Assembly (NCBI RefSeq): GCF_037975245.1 | Contig: NC_092568.1 | Coordinates: forward strand, 22,284,501-22,348,500 | Direction of reading: 5' to 3' | Source: Apostichopus japonicus | Lineage: Eukaryota; Echinodermata; Holothuroidea; Aspidochirotida; Stichopodidae | DNA: 64,000 nt | Shown here: piece by piece, positions 39,940 to 51,900 of the stretch | Layout of the letters: each line of letters starts with the position of its first letter | Position numbering within the stretch: the stretch's first letter is position 1 | Translations under genes and position numbers: made by a program | Notes under the pieces: model-generated | The model's input: the letters and a program-made list of their open reading frames with translations, nothing else | Told to the model about the DNA's origin: nothing | Database searches by the model: none

Positions 39940-40212
39940 TCAAACTTTTATTACTTTAGTGACCTTGCCACACGCAAATTTCAATTGGGCCCCAGAATCA
40001 TCTTCTGTGAAGTGGGCAGAACAAACTTTCACATTCTTGCCATGAGAAACTCCTGGTGCGATGAAGTCTTTCCTGGTTCTCCTCACAAATCGTATCCAGA
40101 GTTTCCGATATCTCTCACTACTTTTTCCGCTTGGAAAATTTAAAAAAACTTATTGTAGAGTCCACATTCGTTCTGTTGCATCCCCCTACAACGCAATTTC
40201 TTGGATTTTGCT
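39940..40212 (-). pseudogene. THAP-type zinc-finger relic with a frameshift
   Basis: Read on the minus strand, the segment starts after an in-frame stop and gives NCVVGGCNRT, the Cys-x4-Cys opening of a THAP domain, then TISFFKFSK, the usual phenylalanine-rich segment. The frame then hits TAG. One base over, it continues SERYRKLWIRFVRR, then KVCSAHFTEDD, which holds the conserved Trp and the Cys/His pair that complete the C2CH zinc site. A stop follows at 39940-39942 shortly after KVTKVIK, where THAP domains normally continue to the AVPTIF box. THAP domains are DNA-binding modules found in P-element-type transposases and in host proteins derived from them. No transposase catalytic region is visible nearby. 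The frameshift falls in a short A run, so an assembly error is possible, but the second stop also argues for a decayed copy. No initiating ATG is visible. Confidence 0.7.
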
Positions 40213-42264
40213 AGTGGTTTACGTTGTTTGTCGAGTCCAATATAGAGTAGGTTGCAACTAAACTTACACACTAAGTGCACACTGCTGAAGTACACTCACG
40301 TTGTTATCATCATAATGACGTCACATGTCACTGTAGATCACGTGATCATCATATCGCTTTTCGCGAAAAGCCCAATTTTTGTTTAAAAAATCAACGAGTT
40401 TCGGAATTTTTTTTAAGCCTTTCCCAACATCGGATTGACTTGAATTTTCACATGTGTAAAATGGAAACCAACTAGAATACTCTTGAATAAAATCGTATTT
40501 TTTCGTCGATGGTGAAAAATCACTATCGTTCATCTTTAATGTTTTGTTGCCTCTGAGGTCAAGTTAATAGTGCTTGGGCTAAACTTGGGGTCATTTGTTG
40601 AGCATTGTATATATAAGGGTCTTTTCCTTTCACATTGACAAAATTGTGGTCACCTTACATGACTTCTTAAACTTTCGAGAAAGCAATCTAGCAATTAATG
40701 GAACAAGACTTTAAATTCTCTCACAGTAATTTTGGAGAATTGTTCAAATACATGTCTGTCATATTGAGTTGGATCTCTCAGTATAGAGATAGATATTCCT
40801 TTAAGAGGTGATATAATGTACAAAAATAGTCAGCCACGATCTGAACATAGCTGACCGTGTTTGATATATATCTTACTAGCATATTAGGAAGACAACATAG
40901 ATGATTGTGCCCAAATTACACTATAAATAGAAGTCAATGAGAAGTTCCCATTGGTGACTGCAATAAACTAATAGACAACATTTTGAGCTGATATATTGCC
41001 AAGAAACTCATACTGTGACAGTAAATGGAGCCAAAGTTGACAAAATCCTGCCCAGCATGGTTTGACACTTGGTCTTATTAACCTTTTACAAATCCACAAC
41101 ATATTTTTTTTCCTTGCTAAACTCCCCCCCACCCCCCCCCCCACTTTTTTTCTGTAATTTTGTGGTTCACTCGTTTTCTTGATGTAGAATGAGATCTGTC
41201 AAGTTTGTCATCCCTATCTTTGTGACATGTACATATCTCAACATCCAACTGAAACTAATGGTTTAAACATTACCATATGTCGACGCTACTCCAATGAGAG
41301 ATTTGTGCATGACACCCATCGTCGAGGCAGGAAACATCGAAGTACGAACACTCAGGTATTGCTATAAATACATGGCTGCATGAAAATCACATAAAACTAA
41401 CGACACAGTATGACCAGAGAGTAGAGACAACACAAAATTACAAAAAAATAATAAATAAATAATTTTGGCATCATTCTGTCATGTGCCTGGATATTCCTCT
41501 ACCTCAATAAAAAAAAAAACCATGAAACCGTCATGTACCATAAAATTTTCTGCTATGAGCTGCATTTAGAAACATGAAATGCTGGAAAGATATATACAAG
41601 CAAATGGGTCCTTACGCTAAACGTCCTCTTCGCTAAAATGGCTCATTTGTTTCGGTTTAGCATTGCAAAAAAATTGAATGAACATACTTGATAGATAAAT
41701 GGGATGAATGTGCCTTTGTCACATCATGAATATGAAAGGAATCCTACAGGCCTGAGAAAGGCTAGAATTAAGGAGAGTGAGCCTCTCAAATCGTCTCAAT
41801 TATTCAATAGCTTTTAGTGCTGATAATCCTCTTCGTTAAGTTCATTACGTATTCTTCTGTCCTGACTTTATCTGACGTTCCCTTCTATAGATAGACATAC
41901 AAGATTTAATGCAGACAACAACCGGAAATGTTACTTTACTAAATGGCTGTAGAAACGGTCCTGGAAACAGGGATTAGTTCTATTAAACATTTGACAGATG
42001 GCCAGTCCTGAGCATGCATCTCTCTACCTAAATAATCTTAATTATATGCATACATAATTAAGTTGTCGATGGTCATAATGCAAGCTTTGGAAAGATTAAG
42101 GTATGAATAAAAACTAAAAAAAACAATTCTGGGATACATTGCTGGTAGTAATTCTTCCATTAAAATCACTAAACCAGAGTTGCATCGGCACATAATAGAT
42201 CTGACAAGCCAAAGTGAAACTTGGGCCACAGCACTAAAAGATAAAACTACCTAATACACTGAAC

Positions 42265-43030
42265 GACAGATGTACCAAGGGCCTAGCCTACTTTGCATAT
42301 TAAGCAAGGCGGAACTGTCGTTGTCATCATTCTATTATCGAAAGATAAAAGAACACTGTTTTAATACACTCCGACTTCGCCTATAGATAGAGCCTAATAC
42401 ACTGAATGACAGATGTACCTGGGGCCTAGCCTACTTTGCATATATTAAACAAGGCGGAGCTGTTGTTGTTATTCTATTTATCAAATGCAAGAAGAAGACT
42501 GTGTAATCTATTCTCACTATGTAGTCTATAGGGCCTACACACTTTCATCATGACAGATGTACTTAGTGCCTAGCCTACTTTGCATATTAAGCAAGGCGGA
42601 ACTGTCGTTGTCATCATTCTATTATCAAAAGATAAAAGAAAACTGTTTTAATACACTCGGACTTAGCCTATAGATGGAGCCTAATACACTTAATGACAGA
42701 TGTACCTGGGGCCTAGCCTACTTTGCATATATTAAACAAGGCAGAGCTGTTGTTGTTATTCTATTTATCAAATGCAAGAAGAAGACTGTGTAATCTATTC
42801 TCACTATGTAGTCCATAGGGCCTACAGACTTTCATCATGACAGATGTACCTAGTGCCTAGTCTACTTTGCATATTAAGCAAGGCGGAACTGTCCTTGTCA
42901 TCATTCTATTATCAAAAGATAAAAAAATATGTTTTAATACAATCTAACTTAGCCTATGGATAGAGCCTAATACACTTAAAGACAGATGTACCTGGGGCCT
43001 ATCCTACTATGCATATTAACTGAGGCGGAA
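42265..43030. repeat. Dimeric higher-order tandem repeat, six monomers of about 143 bp
   Basis: Monomers start with GACAGATGTAC at 42265, 42408, 42552, 42695, 42839 and 42981. Odd and even copies differ (for example GTTGTCATCATTC against GTTGTTGTTATTC), so the true unit is an A-B dimer repeated every 286-287 bp, three times. The end is approximate as the last copy decays. Confidence 0.88.
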
Positions 43031-43712
43031 CTATCGTTTTCATCATTAATTTTACTATCTAAAGCTATAGAAGAAGACTTTAGCCTGTAAGGGCCTACAA
43101 CAATTTCATGAATATGGGTAGATATTAGAAGCCAATCTAGTCATGAACTAATTATGCCTAGACATAAAGTATGTTTGGACAAGAAAACATATTTTGTAAA
43201 TGTTTGTATGGGAAAATGAATATCTGACGGGTGATAAAAAGTAATAATGACCCACTCCTTCCCTGACATTATATTAGCAATTACAAAGATTTTCCACCAG
43301 TCCATGAACATATTAAGTTTACTATTGCTTTCATATCTGCTCATCTGTCAACTGAATTCCTATAATTTCTTTATTTTTAAGACATGATGAAGTGAGACAA
43401 ATGTGAACCAGACACAAAATAAAAATCAACTCAATTTTCAGTTTCAAAAAATTCAAAGAGAATAAAAATTGGTTCCTAGCTCTGACGCTATTTCCTATTT
43501 CTGTTCTTTCCAAAAAAAAGTGCAAACTGTTGAACAGAAGTTTCATTCAATAATCAATATATTTTGGAAAAAAAACAGAATTGACTCAGATTTTCCCTGT
43601 TCTATTGTACTTGATGACTGAATTCTCAGAATCGGCCATTATTAATCATTTTTCAGCGATAGTTAGCTCATAATAACTTCACTCGTACACTAAACAAAAC
43701 TAACACTAAAAT

Positions 43713-44040
43713 TCATCTCGTTTCATACATCAAATTAACGAGGAGAAAATCTTTGTTGAAAAGTACAACTATATCTGTCCTTAAAGCTTGTACACGCTCG
43801 AAGACGGAAAGTGTGTCATCGTCGGTCAAAATTGACATCAATTTTTTCGATGGAGCTGAGAGGTTATGTCTTCTGGGTAAACTTTGAAATTCTTGTTTTC
43901 GGTGTAATTGATTTTCCTCATTTGCAGCGGTAAATTGATGGACGACTGCAATCTTCTCGCGACACTCTGGGAATTTCAGAGCAACCAAATGATAGTGCAG
44001 GCCTTCAAAATTTCTGACAGATTTTGACAGTTTCCCAAAT
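43713..44040 (-). CDS. Unrecognised exon-like open segment ending in a stop
   Basis: Read 44040 to 43713 after an acceptor-like AAAACTTTTAG. It gives about 108 residues and a TGA. The composition looks like real protein: EGLHYHLVALKFPECREK, then charged stretches, then TDDDTLSVFERVQALRTD and FNKDFLLVNLMYETR. It appears helical with regular Leu/Val spacing. I do not recognise a family. It lies inside the giant intron on the same strand as the PH gene, so it could be an alternative last exon, a nested gene exon, or a relic. Using it as an alternative end would remove the C-terminal part of the PH domain. Confidence 0.4.
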
Positions 44041-45180
44041 CTAAAAGTTTTTACTTGATGAAAATGTCATTAAGATGGCAGAAAGCACTTGTACTGTAGA
44101 AGTGCATGGTGTATATAGAATGCAGAAAGAGGTGTGAAGGTGGGTAGGAAGGGAGGGGGGGGGGGAAGAGGGGGTAGGATGAAGGATAAGCCCAAAGTGG
44201 TTATTATATTATCAAAGCAAGTCATCCAACATAAAAAGTCAATTCATAAGTAAAATGGCAGCTTACCAGACCCATAACTAATTTGTGTTTGTGTGGGTGG
44301 GAGGTGGGGGAGGGGGGATAGTGGAGAAAGTTAGGGAGTTGTCAGCTGAATGCCTGCTCGCATGCCTGAATAACATGAAAATGTTTGATATTTGTTCTCA
44401 TAAAGTGTGAAATGTTGACTCTTTGGTGTTTCTATCCAATACTACGCTTAAAGTTCATCGAAGTAGACTTTAGGAGAGAAGGGATAAGGGGGTGGACTGA
44501 AAGAGCTTCAGCTTTAAACCTGCTTCATGGAATGAACAATGCATGAATGCTTCAATGCATGCAATTATTAAACAAACAGCCATCTACCAAACACGCAACC
44601 CAAAACATGGTAAGGTTATTTACAAGCAATAAGTTTGTTCTGTTTAATCAAATACACTCCCTAAATCATCACACCTTTGTTTGTCGAAAGAATAGTGTAT
44701 GCGGTTCATATACTTGCAAAGGTTGTTAACTTATAATACAAAGTTACTTCAGAAAACCTGGTATTACTATTACAATAATGGCTAATTTTGCAACTCTGTT
44801 AAAATTATAGCCCTACAAATATATACTGGAACTCCGGCAGAAGTTACTGCTACATTTTAATCAAAAACGTTTGTTCACCGCCACATAGCTCTGAGCATCG
44901 TTTGAAAACTACAAAATTATCAAATTTTCAGTTCATATGAAAAGTTGAATTTAATTCTATTCAGGTGGATGTTTCAAATGGAAAAAACCATGTATGATTC
45001 TGACAATTTAGGATATATTCCCCAAAATTTACTGGTTTGAGCATTTACAAGCAATGATAATTACCTGTCTCCCCTCAACATCTGCACTTTCCTATCTACC
45101 TAAACTACACTATTGGAACATCGTATTGTTATTGTTAATCCTTGGGCACTATAGCCTGAAGTTTACTTCTCAAGTTTTAA

Positions 45181-45447
45181 GTCCCAGCAACTATTAATAA
45201 ATTATTAAACCTGAAGTGGAATTTTCCCAAAACTATTGACACGCTCACAAGCAATGAAGCATCAGAGTTGTTTAAACAAATGCTTAATATTTTTGACCCA
45301 CCCACACTCCCTGCAACAATAATACCCACTGATGAACGAAACACAACACAGCTCTGGCATGTCCCAGCAATCGCACATGAAAAGGCCATTATCCGATTTT
45401 CAATCCACATGCTCATGGGAAAGTTAAGGATTTTAGCAGTAGCATGA
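45181..45447 (+). CDS. Unrecognised open segment, possible gene relic
   Basis: 88 codons after an in-frame stop, ending in TGA. Protein-like parts are FPKTIDTLTSNEASELFKQM, IFDPPTLPATIIPTDERNTT and HEKAIIRFSIHMLMGKLR. There is no start Met in a good context and the upstream frame has stops, so a fragment of a transposon gene or a pseudogene is more likely than a working gene. The minus strand is also open across most of it, which weakens the case. Confidence 0.25.
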   Translation, partial: VPATINKLLNLKWNFPKTIDTLTSNEASELFKQMLNIFDPPTLPATIIPTDERNTTQLWHVPAIAHEKAIIRFSIHMLMGKLRILAVA

Positions 45448-45680
45448 AAGTAGTAATCCTTCCATGGGCGTACCCATTTTTACAAAACAATCTACATGGA
45501 TAGGGCGAGAGAAAAATCTAGGCTGAATGTAACCGTTGGTGATGTGGGTTGATTGTGATTAATTTACCCCAATCAAGGAAGCCCAGGTCAGTCTACTAAG
45601 CCGCACCCTCCGGTCTGTGTTAGCACCACTGCAATCGCATACGAGACCATAGCTGCATTTAATTACTACGAGAGTAACAG

Positions 45681-46063
45681 CAGTGGCGGAGCTAGGGGTT
45701 TTGGTCAGGGGGGCGAGAATGGTCTGTAGGGGCGCTTTCGACACTATCTCAGCGGAGCGCCACCACAGGTTGGCGCAGAGCGTACAGACATTTTTTTGAG
45801 TAAAGATACTCCCTAGATCGCTTAATTTGCAGATAAACGAAGAATATGTGTCATCGCCATTTTGTCAGAAAATTACACCAACAAAATGTGACAAATGTCA
45901 ATAGTTATTTGAGAGCGCAATAAAGAAGTCTATAATCGCGAATAAGTAAAAAGTGGTAAAAAGTGGTAAAAAGTGGTAAAAAGCTGAAAAGGGCGCCAGC
46001 AGTCCATTTGAGTCCGTCAGGGGGGCATCCGCCCCCTCTGACTGTATGGACGCTCCGCCACTG
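45681..46063. mobile_element. hAT-like MITE with 8-bp target duplication (C)
   Basis: A 383-bp element starting CAGTGGCGGAGC and ending GCTCCGCCACTG, flanked by the perfect direct repeat AGTAACAG at 45673-45680 and 46064-46071. Inside is a three-copy run of an 11-base unit (AAGTGGTAAAA) near 45950-45980. A block near 45730-45790 (ACACTATCTCAGCGGAGCGC and on) is shared in inverted form with element B. It encodes no protein. Confidence 0.9.
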
Positions 46064-47736
46064 AGTAACAGATTCTTGGGAAGTACAGTCAACTCTCTTA
46101 ACAATAAATTAAAAATTCAACACACCGCAGTATATTTGTCATCTTATCTGCAAGTTATTTTTTGATACTGCCATACCTTTTGTACACACAGAGTGCATAC
46201 ATACCACCCACCCACACATATTCAAACGGAAACTAGTGATTAAAAGTATCCATGTGTAAATATATGTATAAGGGTAAACATCTGAAAGCACCGACTTTAA
46301 ATTGCTTGTAAAGGTTTACAGCATACTCCATTCTGTCAGAGTAGATTTCAAAAAAAGATTATTCCTTGACATAAAAATAAACAGCTAGGATCTGTACGGC
46401 TTTCGTTTTTGCAACGTGTACATATATGATGAGATATTATGTATTCTTTCACAGGTTGCAATGGCTGAGAGTGTGAGTATTAAAACTTGTGCAACAAAAC
46501 CCAAGAAGCTTTATAGCACATTTTGTTTTAAATAAACAGGCAAAATACAGTTAAGTAGAAACAAAGACTTCCAAGAAAGGGAGGGGGGGGGGCAGTGGGA
46601 TTGAACCAGAAGTAGATTCTCATGGGGAAAGATGCCACTGCTGGTAAGTAAACTAGTCCTGCACAGTTTTACAATGAATAAGAAGAAAATAAATATAATA
46701 AATAATAATAATAAATAAAAAGGAAATTAAAAAGGAACCAAGATAAAGCCTGGGCACGAAACAAACTTTTTCCCCTCCCTCTATATATCCCAGATTCCTT
46801 TATATCGAGACTAACCATGTGATCACGACAGTGTTCCTTAAAAAGGGTATAGATCATTTACCAAGATGAAAATATTTGATGATCTGTAATGAATTTATAA
46901 GAACAATGTAATTAAAAAACACCACAAACTCTTTTCATTTAGTTTCAACATATAGAGATGTAACATGAACAATTTTTTCACAAATGCACAAACCAATTGT
47001 TTCTACAGGGTCAAAATAGAAAACATTTGAAAATGTTGCCACTTTGAAGGTTGCTTGCTTGCTGTAAGTGGCCTCTGCAGCTAAATATACAGTTTTGGGG
47101 GAGAGTATGTTCATAATTTTATTGATTTATTTACTTTTTTATTTTGTTATATCTTTTGCTATATTTTTGGAATTTATGGATATGATCTCATCGTTTATAT
47201 TAAACTTACACTACATATTAAAATGTTATTGTACCTCATGGTTGTATCAGCTGGGAGGCTGTAAATCATAAAGTCATTGTTCACTGCTTTTTTGGTAGTT
47301 CAGAAAACAAAGGCCTCCATTTTCTCTTATTTTGCAGGCGTATCAAATGTTTCACATGATAAGGAAAAACATTATTTAACCTATATAACATATAATGAAA
47401 CTCACAATTTGATTTTGCATGGCTGCCGCGAGTGATGTGTAAACAAATAAAGTTATGTGTACAAAATGCACATCAGTGATCCTGTGAAAATATTTGCTTC
47501 ACCTACTGCCAAACAAGGCCTTCAAAATTCAAATAAATTTTTTTAATGGCCTCCACTAGTATCTTTTCCTTCCTTCCTTCCTTCCTTTCCCTTCCCTCCC
47601 CCCCCACGCCATCCCCCCCCCCAAAAAAAAATACCTGCCTCATCTTTTTCCATTAGTTTTAAATTCTTATTGCTGTTTTCAATGCAAATCATACATTGTC
47701 ATTTGCTAGAATTTAGATGGAATGGATAAGAGTTTG

Positions 47737-47793
47737 CCTTCCCAACATGCAAGATGGCCCACCTTCCCAACATGCAAGATGGCCCACCTTCCC
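47737..47793. repeat. 25-bp duplication
   Basis: CCTTCCCAACATGCAAGATG and the next five bases occur twice in tandem, followed by a third partial start. Confidence 0.85.
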
Positions 47794-48030
47794 ATGGACC
47801 CGAACTATGTTCTGTTTCATCCGCTCCTCCTGTCCACCCTTCTACAACCTTTGGCACAAATAGGGACAACACTGCTCCCTTTTCCCTTTTCTTACCAGAA
47901 AATTATCAGATTTGATTCATGCTGACATTTATGAAGCTGGGACAGGAGGACTATACTGGATTACATAACATGGCTTTAAAAACATTCTGGATGTCTAATT
48001 AACCTACATACTATCCCCACATAATAATAA

Positions 48031-48345
48031 TCACAACAGTATCTCTGACATGTACAATTCATGTTTACTGCACATGAACATAGACACACGTTTCATTCCT
48101 TCAATATTTATATCTTTCACTTCATCCAGTCTGTCTTGTTTAATGTAGAATACTAGATTACGTCTATCCAAACAGAATAGTGACAATTCGATGCAACCAA
48201 AGAGAACGTGATTGCTAACATTTAATATGCTCCAAGGCGGCAACACCTGACTATATGAACAGAGAAGTACATTCCTAGCCAATGACATACATGCAATGCT
48301 TTTAGTGCTTCCAATGACATCAACAATGTCAAATACCTTTCCCAA
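48031..48345 (-). CDS. Unrecognised open segment (104 codons)
   Basis: Follows a CTCTAG acceptor-like site near 48358 and reads GKVFDIVDVIGSTKSIACMS, later LDRRNLVFYIKQDRLDEVKD. It has mixed charged and hydrophobic residues and no known motif. It is downstream, on the same strand, of the leucine-rich fragment at 48665-48964. It could equally be chance. Confidence 0.22.
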   Translation of the reverse strand: MGKVFDIVDVIGSTKSIACMSLARNVLLCSYSQVLPPWSILNVSNHVLFGCIELSLFCLDRRNLVFYIKQDRLDEVKDINIEGMKRVSMFMCSKHELYMSEILL

Positions 48346-48664
48346 ATAAGCAAGCCTAGAGCAAATAATTACAATTATATTTCCTCGAACACGCCGTCAC
48401 GACGGCCTCAGAGTCAAAGCCAATGTGATTCGCATTCAAAGCTGGTGCCAGTCTACCTTGCCCCTACAAAAAATCTAAACATGATCAAATGTGAACAAAT
48501 TTCCAAAAATTAATTACTGCATTTACTCATCCACAAAATTGGTAGAAGAAGACTGATGCAAGTTAAATAACAATAAAATACACATGGCGAAGCCGGCTGG
48601 GAAAAACTCCAGATACTTGCAAAGTGTCGAGAAAAGGCTACATTTTGCAGATAAATTGTCAATT

Positions 48665-48964
48665 TCAGTTAATAATTAGCTTCCATCGTTGGAGAAGCCC
48701 CATTTTTTTTTTCATTTTGTCTTCTTTGTTTCTTTTTTTTTGTTTCTTGTTACAAAGAATCAGTATTCTTTGGTTTATTTCCAACAAATCTTTTCCATTA
48801 TGCATGTCAATACTATATAAATCCTTGAGTTTTAGACTCCTTAATGTGTGAAGAGAAAGAGCTTCTTCTAATGCCAAATATGAATTTCGGTTCAAATATT
48901 CTAAATTCAGATGACCAGTGAATAATTTATCTGGGATGGTGGCATAGCAAAATGCTAGATGCAA
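48665..48964 (-). CDS. Possible leucine-rich-repeat-like fragment
   Basis: Read on the minus strand, the frame gives HLNLEYLNRNSYLALEEALS followed by LHTLRSLKLKDL, with Leu spacing suggestive of leucine-rich repeats, then a Lys-rich low-complexity end over a T-rich tract. An acceptor-like GTGTAG lies near 48985. One or two repeats are too few to assign a family. A second open minus-strand segment at 48031-48345 could belong to the same relic. Confidence 0.25.
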   Translation of the reverse strand: MHLAFCYATIPDKLFTGHLNLEYLNRNSYLALEEALSLHTLRSLKLKDLYSIDMHNGKDLLEINQRILILCNKKQKKRNKEDKMKKKMGLLQRWKLIIN

Positions 48965-51900
48965 ACAGGTGTGTGGCTACACAAATGGTCAGATGTCAGT
49001 TCATAGCAGTTTTTGTGCACATATTTTATATCAACATACTATAGCATTACAGAAAAAAACTGTATAAACACTGATCCAAACAGCTACACAAATTGAAAGC
49101 ACTATATTTGACCCTGGATATTACTGACATGTCTGGAGCAGGTTCAACTGTATATATTGAGAAGGGAATAAAAGAAGACTTTTAAGTTTCAAACTTGATA
49201 CCCACTTTATCCATTCTCACATACTTGTAGGGGTTCATGACTCACTTCAACCCAGTAATTTTTCCTGCTACACAGGTATAATCACAGGCACCACTTTTAT
49301 TTGCCATTCTCCCAATTCTGCATACGATTACAACCAGATTGATGGTGATATGTTGAAAGATATGTTGAAATGATATGGTTTTGTATGTATATGTGCAACT
49401 GTGATAATCTTTTATGACTCTGTTTGGATCTCATCGCTCCCCCAGGTAGCAATACAAGGACAAAGATTTCAGGCCGATTTGGGTGATTTTATGCATCTAA
49501 GAGAGCCTTACAATGCATCATGAAAAACAAAGTTGTCTCGTTTCACGCAACATCGAGACAGGCAATTTATTTGGTCAATAATTCATGTTCCTGAAGTTAT
49601 ACTGCAGTTATTAAAGATTCTTGCTTGCAATGGATTCCATGTTCTTGCCTTCAGCAGTGATATCAAATAATAAAACAAACTTATCATTATTTAAATTATG
49701 GAATGGCATGGCAGCAGTATTTTCATGCATTTGCACATATAAATGTATTTATCCGTACTTAAATATCGATAAACTTGATAAGAATTCTTCGTGGCAAAAA
49801 CCGCATCAGCTGTAAAGAACTCAATTCTCAAGACTGAACAGTGATTGAGGATTTAGAAAGGACATGACCTTTGGAACTTTGAAAAACCTATAGATTCAAA
49901 AATTATTGTGAAATTCTTGCACTGTATCCAATATTACAATATTAAGTCCTATAAAGCTTGTCATGATCACATGCAGCAGATACCATTTCATTCATAGGGA
50001 GCAGGAAGGGGGAGTTGGTATGCTGTGATTTTCAAAATGGCTCAATATGACCCCTAGATGACCTCTTAGGGACTTTTGATCAACATCCATGCATTTCTGT
50101 GAGGGGGAGAAATGCCTTGCACAGAGACGATAACCTCCTACTGGATCTTGACTGACAATATTTACCAACAGATGTGATTACATCAAATCTCTGTCAAAAT
50201 ACATGTAAAACACTGTACACTACAAGGAGATCGCATATCTTGCAAATTGTAGACAAACACACACCAAAAGATAGAATATGCAATTTGATTGTCAAAACTA
50301 ATGAGCTTCCTGAAGGATGGCAGGGTTAACTCTCTTTATAGTAGGGTGGGAGGGGGGGGGAGGGAATAGATGGAGATTCTTCGAAGGGAATCAAATTCAC
50401 AATTTAAGATAATAAATAAAAAAGTAGTTTTTTTATTTTCCAATTTTCAGACAACTGTTTGTCATTCAGTAGTTGTGAATGCTGTCTTGTGACTCTCTAG
50501 TCTTCAAGGATTGCTCAGGTGGCGTACAGCAGAAGTTGTTCTTCATGTGTCATGGCAACCACTGATGAGTCAATGTATCATTAAAGAGGCTGCATTACTG
50601 AGTGGGATGATATATCTCTGATGAGTTGCTTCATTTGTATAGTTCAAGACACAGCTAATGTTCTAATGTATATTTCACAACGCAAATTTCTTTCCAAACG
50701 GAGAAACAGTTCAATGTTTTTATAGCTTTAGCCAACACAGAGTCCGACTCTTACAGCTCCATCTGTGTAAAGTTTGTAATAAAAGTAGAACTTTGGCTAG
50801 TGGTAAACAATTCATATACATTTACTGCCAGGGCTTCTAGAGTTGTTGATTTGTTTCGCAAACCAGACAGATAATAATTATTCCCCGGGTTGTAAAACAC
50901 TGTGAATGTTCAAAAAACTGAATAGGTTTATAGTTTGTCGTGTGCATGAGCCTTATAATGCACAGACTGGAATATGTTGCAATGGTTATTTATTAAACAT
51001 GGTGGTGTTGACTGTTGAGAACATTCACAATAATAGCATACCTCTAAACTTCAGGTAATTGCTCAAGAGATCTACCCTATATTCCTGCTCAGCAGGTCCA
51101 TCAAATATTTAAGCAAGGAAATATCATTCTAGGAATTATTGTCATTACTTGAAAAGAAGTTACATAAAAACAATAAAACAAACACATACAATGCTAGTCA
51201 ATGTATCAAGGTGTAATAAAGTTAAAGTTGTGGATCATAAAGATTGGAATTCTTTAAAGATCAAAGGCTCATTATATGTCTCCGTCAAATTTATTTTTAT
51301 TTTTGCATATATACACCCTTGATATCATAAATCACACAGACGACTATAATGCCAAATCTGATATCCTCCATGACATTCTTGGAATACCAAACTTATAGCA
51401 TGTAACGCTCACAATTCAGAAATGGGTCACTATTCAGGGAAATGAGGAGGGGCAAAAACAGCAGCCGTCACTTGTGCTAATTTGTATCAGTTTTTAACTA
51501 ATAAATTTTAAAAATGCAAACATAAAGGAGTTGTACAAAGACAGGACAGCCCTCTTCTTGGGCATTTAAGACACTAGATGCCCGACTGTCTGAAAAAAAA
51601 GTTTTCCACAAAAATGCAGTGAAAATTTTGATCCTAGAGTCAAAGTCAAAAGACACATCTTGATACTCTGTAGATGCCTTAATAGGGATGTACGTTAATT
51701 ATCTTCAAAATTCAAATTAATGACTTGACTTCTCTACCTCCTCTTCTAGATGTTGTTATTTGCCATCATTATGAACCCACTTCTTGACTAATTCACTTTG
51801 AACCAAAGGTTTCCACTTCAAATATGAAGCAAAGAGACAGAAATTCAGCCATGGTCAAATCACCCATCACACTTTGGATGTGAACACTACACCAAATGGT

